Origin: Brettanomyces bruxellensis
Taxonomy: Eukaryota > Ascomycota > Pichiomycetes > Pichiales > Pichiaceae
Assembly (NCBI RefSeq): GCF_011074885.1
Contig: NC_054690.1
Location: forward strand, 1,059,001-1,123,000
Reading direction: 5' to 3'
DNA: 64,000 nt
The notes beneath the pieces are model-generated. The model was not told the DNA's origin. It saw only the letters and a program-made list of their open reading frames with translations, and did not search any database. The position numbers and the translations under genes are program-made. The stretch's first letter is position 1; each line of letters begins with the position of its first letter. Below, in pieces: positions 10,288 to 20,446 of this stretch.

Positions 10288-10933
10288 TTAAGTTTTCTTA
10301 CTAGGTGGTAGCGTATGCGTTTCAACCTTTGATTTATTCACCTTTTTGAAAGACGATGGAGCATCTTTTGCATATCTTCCAAGCATCGGCTTTAGATTTT
10401 CGGGGATATCCTCAAAGCAAAGATCGGAAACATTCTGCGAAACATTCTGACCTTTGGCCTGTAAAATATCCTCGATATTAATCTTACCGTCGTGAAATAT
10501 CTATATTTACATTGTTGTGTTAGTATGCTGCTCTATAATGCGTAGCATTTTTTCCATAATACTTCCTTCATACTTACATTTAAATGATCAGCTATAAGAT
10601 GTCTATTTTTGCAGCCTGGACATTGAACCAGAACGGATCCCGTGAGATAGGCCTGTTTGGATATTATATGTGACGATCTTGTACCGCATTTCTTACATGT
10701 AAAGGCCAATAATAAAGACGGTTTGTCTATCTTAATTCTGTCCCCATTTTTGCTATCGTCCTTTGAACTTTTAATAGAACTTTGTCTTAAACTGAAGAAA
10801 TAGAGAAGTACCTTGTGTTGAGTGTAGGTACTCTCTTTAAATTGCCTATTTGCCTCCTCACTCCGTTTAGTAGCACTTTTTTCACTAAGGCGACGGCCAC
10901 CCGTGTCTGAACTAAACGTCCTACTCTAAACAT
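10288..10933 (-). CDS. ZIM17: Zim17/Tim15/Hep1 mitochondrial Hsp70 escort protein, two exons, with a frame break in exon 1
   Basis: DNL-type zinc finger protein that keeps matrix Hsp70 soluble for protein import. Exon 1 is 10578-10933 and exon 2 is 10288-10500. The 77-nt intron has 5' GTAAGT, branch TACTAAC and 3' ATAG, and follows ...LIADHLN, where yeast ZIM17 continues IFHD. The zinc finger shows [10 protein letters not shown] and [14 protein letters not shown]. From the ATG at 10931-10933 the frame reads [16 protein letters not shown]...NTRYFSISS, a basic presequence lacking acidic residues, then stops at 10787-10789. The DNL domain is in the -1 frame. The exon sum of 569 nt is one short of a whole codon count, so one base appears missing near 10787-10800. 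The corrected length is about 189 residues. Confidence 0.85.
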
Positions 10934-11285
10934 AAATTAATGTTATCTTTGTTTATGTTTATTTCTGTTTGTATAATCAAGATTATATAACGGTTTTATG
11001 TTCTATGATTAAAGATAAAAGCATTCTCCTCCTTACGTTCTCTTTTCCTCCGCTCTGTTTTTCTAGATGCTTCAGATGGATCTAGTTCCCAAATTTTCAC
11101 TTTTCAAAATTGTGGTCACGTGATAATGTATCATGTGATAATGTCTTTAGATCAGTGCGAAAATTTTATTTTTCATCATTAGCCAAGATTTCAACATTAT
11201 TATACAAAGTAAGAATAAGGCACATAGACCAGTGAAATTATCAATGATAAGGGCATACGAGATTGTGCCTTCAGCTTAACGCGTT
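10934..11285. promoter_or_regulatory. Divergent upstream region of ZIM17 and the DEAD-box gene with a Cbf1-type site
   Basis: Contains the palindrome TCACGTGA around 11116-11123, followed by ATCATGTGAT a few bases on. This is a strong match to the core bound by Cbf1. Both flanking genes encode mitochondrial proteins. The rest is AT-rich without a gene. Confidence 0.5.
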
Positions 11286-13277
11286 ATGTCGTTTTTATTT
11301 GGAGTAAACCACCGGATGCGTATCTCTATGTGTTCGTTTCTGACACGTGGATTTCGTACTTCGTCTTTAAATTGGACTGATAAAGCCTCTAAATTTGGTT
11401 CGAACAAGAACATTGGTTCAAAGATCGGAGACGAAAAACTCCTTGAAGAAATTGTTAATTCTGATGATACCTCATCTACTGGCGATATATTAAATACCCG
11501 TACGCTGAGACGAATGTACGGGGAACAAATACAAGAGTTCGACGCCAATATGAAAAACATGCTTGAGCTGAAATTTAAGGAGGAAATACCTAAAGTAAAA
11601 AGTTACAATGAAGCACATGGAATAGATGCTTTACAACGAATGAAAGTAAACCCAGTTGCGAATGATAATTTACTTTTCAGTGACTTCATATCAGTTGGTA
11701 TTCTTGAAAAGGCAGTCAGTTTGTATTTAAACTCCAAAGAACCGACAGAATTTCAGAAAAGACTTTTAGCGCTAATGACAGGATATTTAAGCACGATAGC
11801 AAAAGGTGATCAAGGTAGTGGTAGAACTTTTGGCTTAATAATAGCAGCCTTGAATTTAAAGAGAAATAAACGTCGGGGGGAAGGAATAAATTCACTAATA
11901 TTGGTTAAATCGACGGATAATGTGATACAATACAGAAAGTTCATAAAAGGAATAATATCAAAGATGGATATACCCTCTAATGTTCAGGCAGACATACCCA
12001 CAGTTGCTCAGTTTCTTTATCGATCGACTGATGAAGAAGAATTAAAGCAACAGATAACACTTGGAGAATTCCCAACACCACACATTCTTGTATCAACCCC
12101 ACAAAGACTATTGGATTTACTCTCCACGAGGGGAATGGATTTCGTAAAAATTGCAAACTTGTCTGCTATTTTCGTGGATGATTTTGATTGTATGGTTGAT
12201 CCTGAAACTTATATCGACACAAAAAGACAGCTTCCTATAGTACAACTTCTCAGTTACGTCGTTAAGCTTCAAGATTACAGGCGATCTCATAATGAGCCAC
12301 ATCCGCAATTGGTCTTTACTGTTTCCAATTTATGCACAAATCAACTTAAATTCCAGATCAGGGACGAAATGCAATGGTTTGACTGGGATCGCTACGCTGA
12401 TATCGGTTTATATAACGGTGTCACCGACTTGCCATCCCGTAAAGGTATAGCCACCAATATTGGGGTAAGCTGTGTCCTAGTTAATCCATATATTAGTGGC
12501 GAGTCAAAGAATGGATCGAAATTCAAGGTTCAACTGTTTGATATGACGCCATTTCAGTATGGAAATTTTCCTGAATACTGGAAGAATAAGATTTTTAGGT
12601 GTCCTCACGGGAACGATGGCTACTACAGAAAAGTTCGGAATGTTAAAAAGTCTCGGATGACGAGTGAAGTTAGAGAGATGTCCACAAAAATTTTGATTCA
12701 TGGTTTTAATAAACTTGTTAAGAAAGTAGATGGTTTAAAGAACGAAAAAATATTGGTGGTGTTCCCAGATGATGTTTCGGATAAAACTGTTCTTGCGTTA
12801 CTCAACAAATCTAAAATAAGGGCCAAACTATATAATCCATCTGAGGATTCCACATTTTTTCTTGAAGCAGATTCAAATGAGCAGTCAAGCATACTTCTTA
12901 TACATAGTGGCTCATTGACAAGTCTGACATTCAATGGTTTAAGGAACATCGTTGTATTAGGGTTGAACACAATTAGAGACTGTAATGAATTTATTACTTT
13001 AGCTGGAAGGCTGAGATACAATCCCTCAGGTTTAGTTCCAGCTGCATTTTATCCTCCGTTTGGGGAAACTTCAAATGGTCCTGTGCAATGCAGAATTTAT
13101 ATATTGCATGAGCAGCCTGATTTTGAGTTTGTGGAAAGGAATTTCCTAGAAAGGGCATTCATAAGGTCAGGATTGGTACAGCAATTTTCTGCTGTTGGTG
13201 TCAGTGAATCCGGTTTTGATAGAAAGCAGTATGATGAAGAGTTCAAAAGTGATTACGAATTTCACAGCCAAAGCTAA
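11286..13277 (+). CDS. Degenerate DEAD-box-like helicase, probably mitochondrial (MRH4-like)
   Basis: A 663-residue protein with a basic, Ser-rich N-terminus (SFLTRGFRTSSLNW) typical of mitochondrial import. The order of DEAD-box motifs is visible but most are altered: a Q-motif-like EFQKRLL, motif I GDQGSGRT with Arg in place of the ATP-binding Lys, STPQRLLDLL for TPxR, VDDFD in place of DEAD, TVSN in place of SAT, and AGRLRYNPSG in place of HRxGRxGR. Yeast Mrh4, a mitoribosome assembly helicase, is the closest idea by length and compartment, but I cannot confirm orthology. It may bind RNA without hydrolysing ATP. The ATG at 11286 was used; another Met lies at residue 11. It converges with MED7. 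Confidence 0.55.
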   Translation: MSFLFGVNHRMRISMCSFLTRGFRTSSLNWTDKASKFGSNKNIGSKIGDEKLLEEIVNSDDTSSTGDILNTRTLRRMYGEQIQEFDANMKNMLELKFKEEIPKVKSYNEAHGIDALQRMKVNPVANDNLLFSDFISVGILEKAVSLYLNSKEPTEFQKRLLALMTGYLSTIAKGDQGSGRTFGLIIAALNLKRNKRRGEGINSLILVKSTDNVIQYRKFIKGIISKMDIPSNVQADIPTVAQFLYRSTDEEELKQQITLGEFPTPHILVSTPQRLLDLLSTRGMDFVKIANLSAIFVDDFDCMVDPETYIDTKRQLPIVQLLSYVVKLQDYRRSHNEPHPQLVFTVSNLCTNQLKFQIRDEMQWFDWDRYADIGLYNGVTDLPSRKGIATNIGVSCVLVNPYISGESKNGSKFKVQLFDMTPFQYGNFPEYWKNKIFRCPHGNDGYYRKVRNVKKSRMTSEVREMSTKILIHGFNKLVKKVDGLKNEKILVVFPDDVSDKTVLALLNKSKIRAKLYNPSEDSTFFLEADSNEQSSILLIHSGSLTSLTFNGLRNIVVLGLNTIRDCNEFITLAGRLRYNPSGLVPAAFYPPFGETSNGPVQCRIYILHEQPDFEFVERNFLERAFIRSGLVQQFSAVGVSESGFDRKQYDEEFKSDYEFHSQS

Positions 13278-13386
13278 AGCTGCTTATTTATATAGGAAAT
13301 TATATAGTATTATCCTTGTACATATATACAGGCATAGACATGATGGCATTAATGATACATATATTCTAAATGAGATGAACTAGTTA

Positions 13387-14175
13387 TCATAAGTTCCTAG
13401 CATCTTTCATGGAAGTCTCGTCGACTTTTATACCCTCTATTATTTTCGTAATAGCATTCTGTTTAAGCATCTTAGCATCATCGTTCTCGGAATTGAAAGA
13501 ATAATCTCCTTCTCCAGTTTTCTTTTCTGGTCTTTTTATACTCTGAGGCCGTTCCGACTGTAATTCACCCGAAGATATTAACATATTAATTTTTGCCTCC
13601 ACATTTTTGCAAGTCTGCTCTATTTTATCAATTGTTTCTTGATCCTTTCGAATTTTCTCCTCTATTCGAAGAATAAGAGATTCTCTGGATTGATGTAACC
13701 TGTAACTATTTAGTAAGTGATGTAAATTTATCAATATTATCTGTATATTGTTGATTTTGTTGAATGCATATTGCGGATTCTTTGATAAAAGTCCTACGAG
13801 TTCCAAAAAGTTTAAAAGTAAAGACATTGTCAATTTCTTGAGTTCCTTTATTCTCTCAACAGTGAAAACCTCTTCGTTCTCCTGGTTCTCGTTCTCATTG
13901 CCTTTAAATAATTGAGTGACCCCAGACTCTTTAAGTGTGATAAATCTATCCTCAAACGGCCACACGTCACCAAAGGATCTATAAGTTGGCATATCTGGCT
14001 TCGTTGGAGGTATTAAAAACTTTAGATCCTTCATTTTAGAAATTTCTTGCTCTGTTTCGCCATCCTCCTTTAATTTCTTTACTTTCTCTATATTCTCGTC
14101 CGTGAAAAACCGAACGTATGGAGGTGGCGGTGGATATAATGAAGAAACCACTCCTTCACTATTCTGTTCACTCAT
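13387..14175 (-). CDS. MED7: Mediator middle-module subunit Med7
   Basis: A 262-residue protein. The start carries the hallmark SSLYPPPPPYVRFFT, followed by FLIPPTKP and YRSFGDVWPFEDRFITLKESGVTQLF. The second half is predicted coiled coil (LLNFLELVGLLSKNP, INNIQIILINLHHLLN), where Med7 pairs with Med21. Yeast Med7 is 222 residues, so this one has a slightly longer tail rich in Lys and Glu. Acts in the nucleus in RNA polymerase II transcription. It converges with the DEAD-box gene and diverges from HRT1. Confidence 0.95.
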   Translation of the reverse strand: MSEQNSEGVVSSLYPPPPPYVRFFTDENIEKVKKLKEDGETEQEISKMKDLKFLIPPTKPDMPTYRSFGDVWPFEDRFITLKESGVTQLFKGNENENQENEEVFTVERIKELKKLTMSLLLNFLELVGLLSKNPQYAFNKINNIQIILINLHHLLNSYRLHQSRESLILRIEEKIRKDQETIDKIEQTCKNVEAKINMLISSGELQSERPQSIKRPEKKTGEGDYSFNSENDDAKMLKQNAITKIIEGIKVDETSMKDARNL

Positions 14176-14519
14176 CTCTGCTTTTCTGAAATTAGATGTA
14201 TCCAGTAATGAGGAGAATATGGATTCACGACTATGTTGAATCTAACAAATATGTGTGTGATTCATTCACCTATACTTCTGCTGTTCGAAAAATCAAACGG
14301 TTCACCTTATTTTTTTATTTTTTTTTTCTTCTTCTTTTTCTCCGTCCTGCCCCAAGAAAAAGTTAAACAAATAGTTGAGGATGGATTAGCCTTCGTTTTG
14401 GTATTTTATAAGAGAAATACATGATATCGGATGCAGCTTAATACGCAAATCTTTCGATCTTCGTGCATAGACATAATTACAGAACTGATAATAATTGCAC
14501 AAGTATTTTAAATTTCAAC
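14176..14519. promoter_or_regulatory. Divergent upstream region of MED7 and HRT1
   Basis: A 344-bp region with a strong T/C-rich tract near 14310-14345. No gene seen; the 63-codon frame across it is driven by the T tract. Confidence 0.4.
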
Positions 14520-14959
14520 ATGTCTGATCAAATGGATGTGGACTGTAAGTGTTCGGTTTATTCTTTATACAACAGTTTTACTTGTCCAATGAAGTAAGCA
14601 TTACTAACCGTGTCTTTATTTCATTTTATTTAGCATTGGAAGCTACGCCAACGGAACAATCACAACAGCAACAGGACAACAAGCCAAAGAAAAAGAGATT
14701 TGAGGTCAAAAAATGGACTGCTGTGGCCTTTTGGTCGTGGGATCAAAGCAATGAAACATGTGCTATCTGCAGAAATCACCTTATGGAGCCTTGCATAGAT
14801 TGTGCAGCAACTGGAAAAGATAGGAGCAATTGTCCTAGGGCCGTTGGTATGTGTAACCATTCATTTCATCTACATTGTATTGATACATGGATCAAAACGA
14901 GAAATTCATGTCCATTGGATAGTTCTGATTGGTCGTTAAAGGAGGTGATACAAAACTGA
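14520..14959 (+). CDS. HRT1: RING-H2 subunit Hrt1/Rbx1 of cullin-RING ubiquitin ligases, two exons
   Basis: Exon 1 is 14520-14544 (ATG and eight residues) and exon 2 is 14634-14959. The 89-nt intron starts GTAAGT, has TACTAAC at 14602-14608 and ends TTTAG. The spliced product is 116 residues (yeast Hrt1 is 121). The β-strand that docks on the cullin is KKWTAVAFWSWD. The RING-H2 ligands follow as CAIC, the insert CIDCAATGKDRSNCPRAVGMCNHSFHLHC, and CPLD. Rbx1 recruits E2 enzymes such as Cdc34 to SCF. Metazoan Rbx1 ends in a Trp/Tyr-rich tail, while this one ends in EVIQN. An in-frame upstream extension from inside the intron is not needed. Confidence 0.95.
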
Positions 14960-15134
14960 TTTGCTGGTGAACTATATAAGTTTCTCCTTATAGTGCATCC
15001 AGTTATACATAACGTATGCTAAATTTTAGGGTGGGTCGTAATAAAAGTTATAATTTTACTAGGTCACTTTTTTTAACTGTAATGTACACTTTAAATAATT
15101 TATGAATAGTCGAGAGGACAGTATCTAATAACAT

Positions 15135-16159
15135 CTACCCGCTGCAATTGATTGTTCCATAATCCTGATCTAGAACACCTCTTGAGTTGTGTGCCGCAAA
15201 GTTGTTGTCTGCCGTATGTTGTTTGTGGCCAAGCAATCTAGCTCGTAATTTGCCAGCTAAGGTTGCCCCCTCTCCTCCCCGCATTAAGCTTTCAGATTTT
15301 GTCAAAGAGATAATTGATAAAGCAAAATCGAGCCCTAATATAGTGGCGAACTGCCATGCATAATGAAATGGTAATAAACTTCCATTGAAAAGAATGAAAA
15401 AAAGCATAAATATCGCCTCCAAAGCGAAAAATTTAAAAGATTGCGTTAATGTAAGGTTTGAAGTAACATAGAATTGACATATTTGTAGAATTTTCCCTAA
15501 TATAAGAAACAAAAAGTTTAAGTTTTCCATTATCGTGCCAAAGTATTGAACCCGTAAGAGTAGTTCAACGGCACTTGGCTCTGCTGGTGGTACTATAGTC
15601 GTTAATGGAAATGCATTAGATGAAACAGGGGTCACTGCCAGTAAGGCAGCTAAAACTGGAGCATGAGACTGCAGGTATCTGGAAAATGGATTTTCATCTA
15701 ACTCTGGGCTGTCTATATAAATATCATAGTATCTGATGCAACAGTTTTGGGACTTAACTGAACACCTCTTGCAGTGTTTGAAATCACACCAGTTGAATTT
15801 ATTTGAGACATCATCTGTGGATCCAATAAAAAACTTTCTGTGCTTTGAGTCTCTTTTGGGACTACTCTTAATAGCATGTATTGTCTTAAAAGTGTGTAAC
15901 CGTAAAGTATGAACTGGACAAAAGAAGCAAAAACGTCTGACAAATTTTTGAAAGCAGCAAAATTGTATATCATACAAGTCACAGAGGCCATGAACACAAG
16001 CACTGTTGGTAATAACATCAAAAGTTGCTGTAAAAATTTGCCACAAACTTCCTTATATGAAGAATTGTTACATTTCGTCAAGTGATATATGCTTAAAAGT
16101 GGAAGAAGACAAAATACCCAATCGAGTACTTTTATAAGAATCTTCTCTGTAAGAGCCAT
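15135..16159 (-). pseudogene. Unrecognised multi-span membrane protein, split by an apparent single-base deletion
   Basis: Two overlapping minus-strand frames, 16159-15713 and a second ending at 15135, look like halves of one gene. The first half begins MALTEKILIK and holds about three membrane spans. The second half has a polar segment (SPELDENPFSRYLQS), about three more spans (LNFLFLILGKILQIC, LEAIFMLFFILFN and a third) and a polar tail. The change is -1, so one base is missing; with it the locus is 342 codons exactly. A T3 run in coding sense at 15719-15721, just before the first stop, is one candidate. I see no TACTAAC or splice pair that would explain it. I do not recognise the family. 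The even spread of spans suggests a six-span protein of endomembranes. Confidence 0.55.
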
Positions 16160-17850
16160 CAAACAGGATTTAGTGCATCAGCACAAATAAAGAAATCGCT
16201 CGCTACCTTCCGAGTTTGATTCCTATTTGGTATTCACCTCTATTCTCTGCTGTTAGGTATCAGCAAAAAAATGTGTACATTAGTTAGTTGTAAACTGAAA
16301 TTCACAAGTTGTACAAAATTTGCCCAATCGAATCCATAAAAGTCAAAAAAAAAATACTTTTGCCGAGTTATGTTCAATATAAATAGTTTGAATATTGTTG
16401 AAGCATGTCCTCCTTGAAAGCAGGTCTCGGTTTTGTCTTGTTTGTTGCCAAAGAATAAACATGAAAACTGAAAACTTTTTTTGTCTACGGATTTTTTTCA
16501 GTACTAGATAAGAATGGGGGAGGAGAATTTAATGGAGAGTACTTAATGGAAATGAGAGCTTATCTCTTTCGCGTGGTGAATTCCGATTGTTTTCCTTATC
16601 TTTCCATAGTGAAAAAATTTACAAACTTCATTCTGGATTGTTCTTCCGTATCTTTCATTTCTTCTGATAGTACTTTTATTTTGTTACTGTTTCCACATCA
16701 GGTTAAATGGCGTGGCATAAAAATTATTATTGTTTTGCACATATTATCATATCACTTTCCTACTAGTGAGAAAAAAATACGAAAGAGTGCTGACGTTGCG
16801 TCATACGAGTACATAATAGTGACAAATCTAAACCGCGCAGAGCATTTAAGGCATTTAAGGGGGGAATTTTTTTCTTTCTCAATCCATTTTGGTACATTTT
16901 GTACTATTCTTATTTATAACAGCAAGGTTCCAGAGATTTAAGAAAGCATCTACATTGAAGCAACAATAATAATAACTTTGATGGGACGGTTATTCCGGTA
17001 ACTGGGCTTATATTTGGATCGAATAAAATATTTTGTTGCTCCTGCGCTTTTGAACTGACGATAAGACAATAATTAGATATTGTTGGTGATTACATAAAAT
17101 ACTTAATTTTAACTCTGTGGAGCTAACCTCAAAAGGAGGCATAGATCGGCAATCTATCTCGAATCGACGCGTCGATTATACAAGCACCAAGTTGTTGTCA
17201 TTCCACTCGGCGAGGCAAATCTACCTGCTTAGTTCAATTAAAATTACATTGCACATACTTATAGATTTTTTTCCTGAGAGCCTGGGCTAAAAATGTTCCT
17301 CTTCTTTTAAGTGAAATAGCTTTGCCTGCTATCGTAAATGTATTTTTAAAGATTTAAAGTCTATTCAACGAACTTAACTACCTGTCTGGTGCTATAAGGG
17401 CTTTATTTCTCACCTGTATTTAATGAAATCACCAATCAGCACTAATTATGTTCCATAATCTAATTTCTGAAGTTGTAACTAGGTAACTTGAATTCAGTTT
17501 GTCTATTGCTAGATGATTTTGGATGTTTCGATCCTTGTTTAACTTCTATAGATGGGATAAAAAAATGTCTCAAATTCCTCCCTCTTTTCCCTTGCTTACT
17601 TTTTAAGCCTTGAATTATTTCTCTACCCTCTCTACCGTATGGTTTGCGCTGTACTCCCCTCCCCCTCCAAAAAAAAATCCAATGGTAATTTCGCTACGCT
17701 ACTTTCTCACTGAATTGGAAATCTCAACCTTTGTTTTCGTTTTTGTTTTTTGCTTTACACCTAGATCGACATCATGGCTACATTTAAGATCGGGCATATT
17801 CTAAATTCAACTTTTATTTCCGGTTATAACCAAGGACAAAATATTTGGCA
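16160..17850. other. 1.7-kb gene-free stretch upstream of VPS1
   Basis: No convincing gene. A 131-codon frame at 16546-16941 lacks protein-like composition. It holds a direct duplication GCATTTAAG GCATTTAAG near 16844, a short hairpin ATAGAT/ATCTAT near 17142-17158 and a perfect 16-bp palindrome at 17162-17177. T-rich tracts before 17760 may be the VPS1 promoter. Confidence 0.45.
17162..17177. repeat. 16-bp perfect palindrome containing ACGCGT
   Basis: AATCGACGCGTCGATT equals its own reverse complement. The centre ACGCGT is the MluI cell-cycle box core, but a single site about 670 bp from VPS1 is weak evidence of function. Confidence 0.6.
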
Positions 17851-19923
17851 ATGCTTGACGAACATTTAATTAGGACCATTAACAAATTGCAAGATGCTCT
17901 TGCCCCTCTCGGTGGAGGATCAACATCGCCAATCGACCTTCCTCAAATTACTGTTGTTGGTTCCCAATCTTCAGGAAAGTCATCTGTGCTTGAAAATATC
18001 GTCGGAAGAGAATTTTTACCTAGAGGTTCAGGTATTGTTACCAGAAGACCATTAATTTTGCAGTTGATTAACAGACGCGATCATCTGGACAACCATCTCA
18101 CTCCAGAGGAGAAGGCAACCATAAAGCCAACCCTGTCTGATGGAAGACCTTCAGAGGACAGCGATCAAGAATGGGGTGAATTCTTGCATTTGCCTGGAAG
18201 AAGATTTTTCTGCTTTGATAATATTAGAAAGGAAATCGTTAGGGCTACTGATGCTACTGCTGGTTCAAATGCTGGTATCTCGTCTGTCCCAATTAATTTA
18301 CGTGTTTATTCGCCACATGTGTTAACTTTGACTTTGGTTGATTTGCCAGGTCTCACAAAAGTCCCCGTCGGTGATCAGCCAAAGAATATTGAAAAGTTGA
18401 TTAGAGATCTCGTCTTGAAATTCATTTCCAGACCGAATGCAATCCTTTTGGCAGTCAACGCGGCGAATCAAGATTTGGCAAATTCCGATGGTCTTAAACT
18501 GGCAAGAGAGGTCGATCCCGAAGGAATCAGAACTATTGGTGTTCTTACCAAAGTTGATTTGATGGATGAAGGTACGGATGTCGTGGATATACTTGCTGGA
18601 AGAGTCATTCCTTTGAGATGTGGTTACGTTCCTGTTGTGAACAGAAGTCAGAAAGATATAGAACATCATAAATCTATTCGTTCTGCCTTGGATGATGAAC
18701 GAAATTTCTTTGAGAATCATGCTGCCTATAGCTCAAAGGCACAATATTGTGGAACTCCATACTTGGCTAAGAAGTTGAGTAATATTCTTATGAATCATAT
18801 ACGAGCAACGTTGCCTGACATTAAACTCCGTATTGAAACTGCTTTGAAGAAGTATCAGCAGGAGTTGGATGCATTAGGACCCGAAATGGCCGAATCGCCA
18901 AGTTCTATTGTTTTGAACGTTATTACTGATTTCTGCAACCAATACAGCGGTATAATTGATGGCCAAACGAAGGATGTCAGTACCAATGAATTAAGTGGCG
19001 GAGCCAGAATCAGTTTTGTCTTCCATGAGATTTTCAAAAATGGTGTTTACGCATTGGATCCATTTGATCAAATTAAGGATGCCGATATTCGTACCATCAT
19101 GTACAATTCCTCTGGATCGTCCCCATCGTTGTTTGTGGGTACTCAGGCATTTGAGGTTCTGGTCAAACAGCAGATACATCGTTTTGAAGAACCTGTCCTC
19201 AGATGTATCACGTTAGTCTATGATGAATTAGTTAGAATTCTTTCCCAGATACTCTCTAAGGGCGATTTTACAAGATACCCTGCACTGAAAGACCAGATAT
19301 CTCAGATATTCATATCCTACTTGCGTAATATTGTTATTCCTACAAATACATTTGCTGTGGATATTGTGAAATCTGAAGAGACGTACATTAACACAGCTCA
19401 TCCAGATCTTTTGAAAGGTCCTCAGGCGATTAACATTGTTCAGGAGAGGATGCATCCACAAAAGATTCAGGTTGATCCGAAGACTGGAAAGCCACTTCCC
19501 CAACAGAAGCAACATGCTGAGGTTGTCACAAGTAAATCTTCTTCTTCCTTCTTTGGTGGATTCTTTCAGTCTAAAAATAAGAAGAAGCTTGTCACAATGG
19601 AAGCACCACCAAACGTTTTGCGTGCTACTGGTCAGATGACAGAGAGAGAGGCTCAAGAAACAGAAGTGATTAAGCTTCTCATTCAATCTTACTTTAACAT
19701 AGTGAAAAAGAACATTGCAGACATAATACCAAAGGCAGTCATGTTGAAATTAATACAGCAGTCTAAAAGCGGAATTCAAAAGGTACTCTTGGAGAGCTTG
19801 TACAACAACAAGGATATTAATTCTTTGGTTCAAGAAAATGGCATTACTGTTGCCAGGAGGAAGGAGTGCAGGAAGATGGTGCAAGTTTTAGAAAATGCTT
19901 CCCAAATTGTTTCGACTGTCTGA
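17851..19923 (+). CDS. VPS1: Dynamin-like GTPase Vps1
   Basis: A 690-residue dynamin-family GTPase, near the 704 of yeast Vps1. The start [20 protein letters not shown] differs from yeast Vps1 by one inserted Leu. The P-loop GSQSSGKS lies at residues 37-44, with switch TRRPL, DLPG in [11 protein letters not shown] and TKVDLMD. The middle and GED regions follow, with a polar insert near residues 545-590 ([16 protein letters not shown]) in place of a PH domain. Vps1 acts in vacuolar sorting, endosomal scission and peroxisome fission. The frame extends two codons upstream without an ATG, so 17851 is the start. Confidence 0.96.
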   Translation: MLDEHLIRTINKLQDALAPLGGGSTSPIDLPQITVVGSQSSGKSSVLENIVGREFLPRGSGIVTRRPLILQLINRRDHLDNHLTPEEKATIKPTLSDGRPSEDSDQEWGEFLHLPGRRFFCFDNIRKEIVRATDATAGSNAGISSVPINLRVYSPHVLTLTLVDLPGLTKVPVGDQPKNIEKLIRDLVLKFISRPNAILLAVNAANQDLANSDGLKLAREVDPEGIRTIGVLTKVDLMDEGTDVVDILAGRVIPLRCGYVPVVNRSQKDIEHHKSIRSALDDERNFFENHAAYSSKAQYCGTPYLAKKLSNILMNHIRATLPDIKLRIETALKKYQQELDALGPEMAESPSSIVLNVITDFCNQYSGIIDGQTKDVSTNELSGGARISFVFHEIFKNGVYALDPFDQIKDADIRTIMYNSSGSSPSLFVGTQAFEVLVKQQIHRFEEPVLRCITLVYDELVRILSQILSKGDFTRYPALKDQISQIFISYLRNIVIPTNTFAVDIVKSEETYINTAHPDLLKGPQAINIVQERMHPQKIQVDPKTGKPLPQQKQHAEVVTSKSSSSFFGGFFQSKNKKKLVTMEAPPNVLRATGQMTEREAQETEVIKLLIQSYFNIVKKNIADIIPKAVMLKLIQQSKSGIQKVLLESLYNNKDINSLVQENGITVARRKECRKMVQVLENASQIVSTV

Positions 19924-20446
19924 GAATCCACTAGCTTTTCAATCCTTTTTTGGTATGAGAGATATGGTTCAAGTTAGAAATCATCTTCATTGGTATTTTG
20001 CAGAGTTTATGTGGTTGTAATATCCTCTTTTTTTCATTCAATTTGAAAAGCACATAATCGTTTCTCCGTTTTTTTTTGTTTAAAATATTATTAAATGCAC
20101 ATAGATGTGTGATGTCAATTATCACCCATTAAGTACGAAGCATTCGGAAATTTTGTAAGATCCGAAAATCATGAGTTGCGTAGAGTACGAGGCAAAAAAA
20201 AAAAAAAAGTACGAATACTGACTACACAGGGAAAGGTGAACGTGAAGGCAAGCAAAGTATGTTTACTCCCGAATTAATTAACCGTTGCATTTTTTAAAAT
20301 ACCAAACCCTGAACAGAGAGTAGTATTATTGTACCCATCCAAAAGCCATTTTGTGTTTCCTTTATTTATTTATCGCGGTTATTTCTATTAAAAGTTCGGT
20401 ACTAGTTATTGCTGGGTAATAACTAAATTGGCTCGTTTCATCAAGT
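19924..20446. other. Intergenic VPS1-YTA12
   Basis: A 520-bp AT-rich region with an A13 run near 20194. It carries the VPS1 3' end and the YTA12 promoter. No gene seen. Confidence 0.4.

Noticed and set aside
10787..10820. A 20-nt GTAC...TTCAG intron in ZIM17
   Set aside because: Too short for spliceosomal removal and has no branch point.
10288..10933. CTG read as serine
   Set aside because: A CTG falls at the conserved Leu of GSVLVQCP in ZIM17, so standard leucine decoding is favoured.
16546..16941. 131-codon plus frame
   Set aside because: Rich in Phe/Ile/Ser from T tracts, no domain and no homology I can recall.
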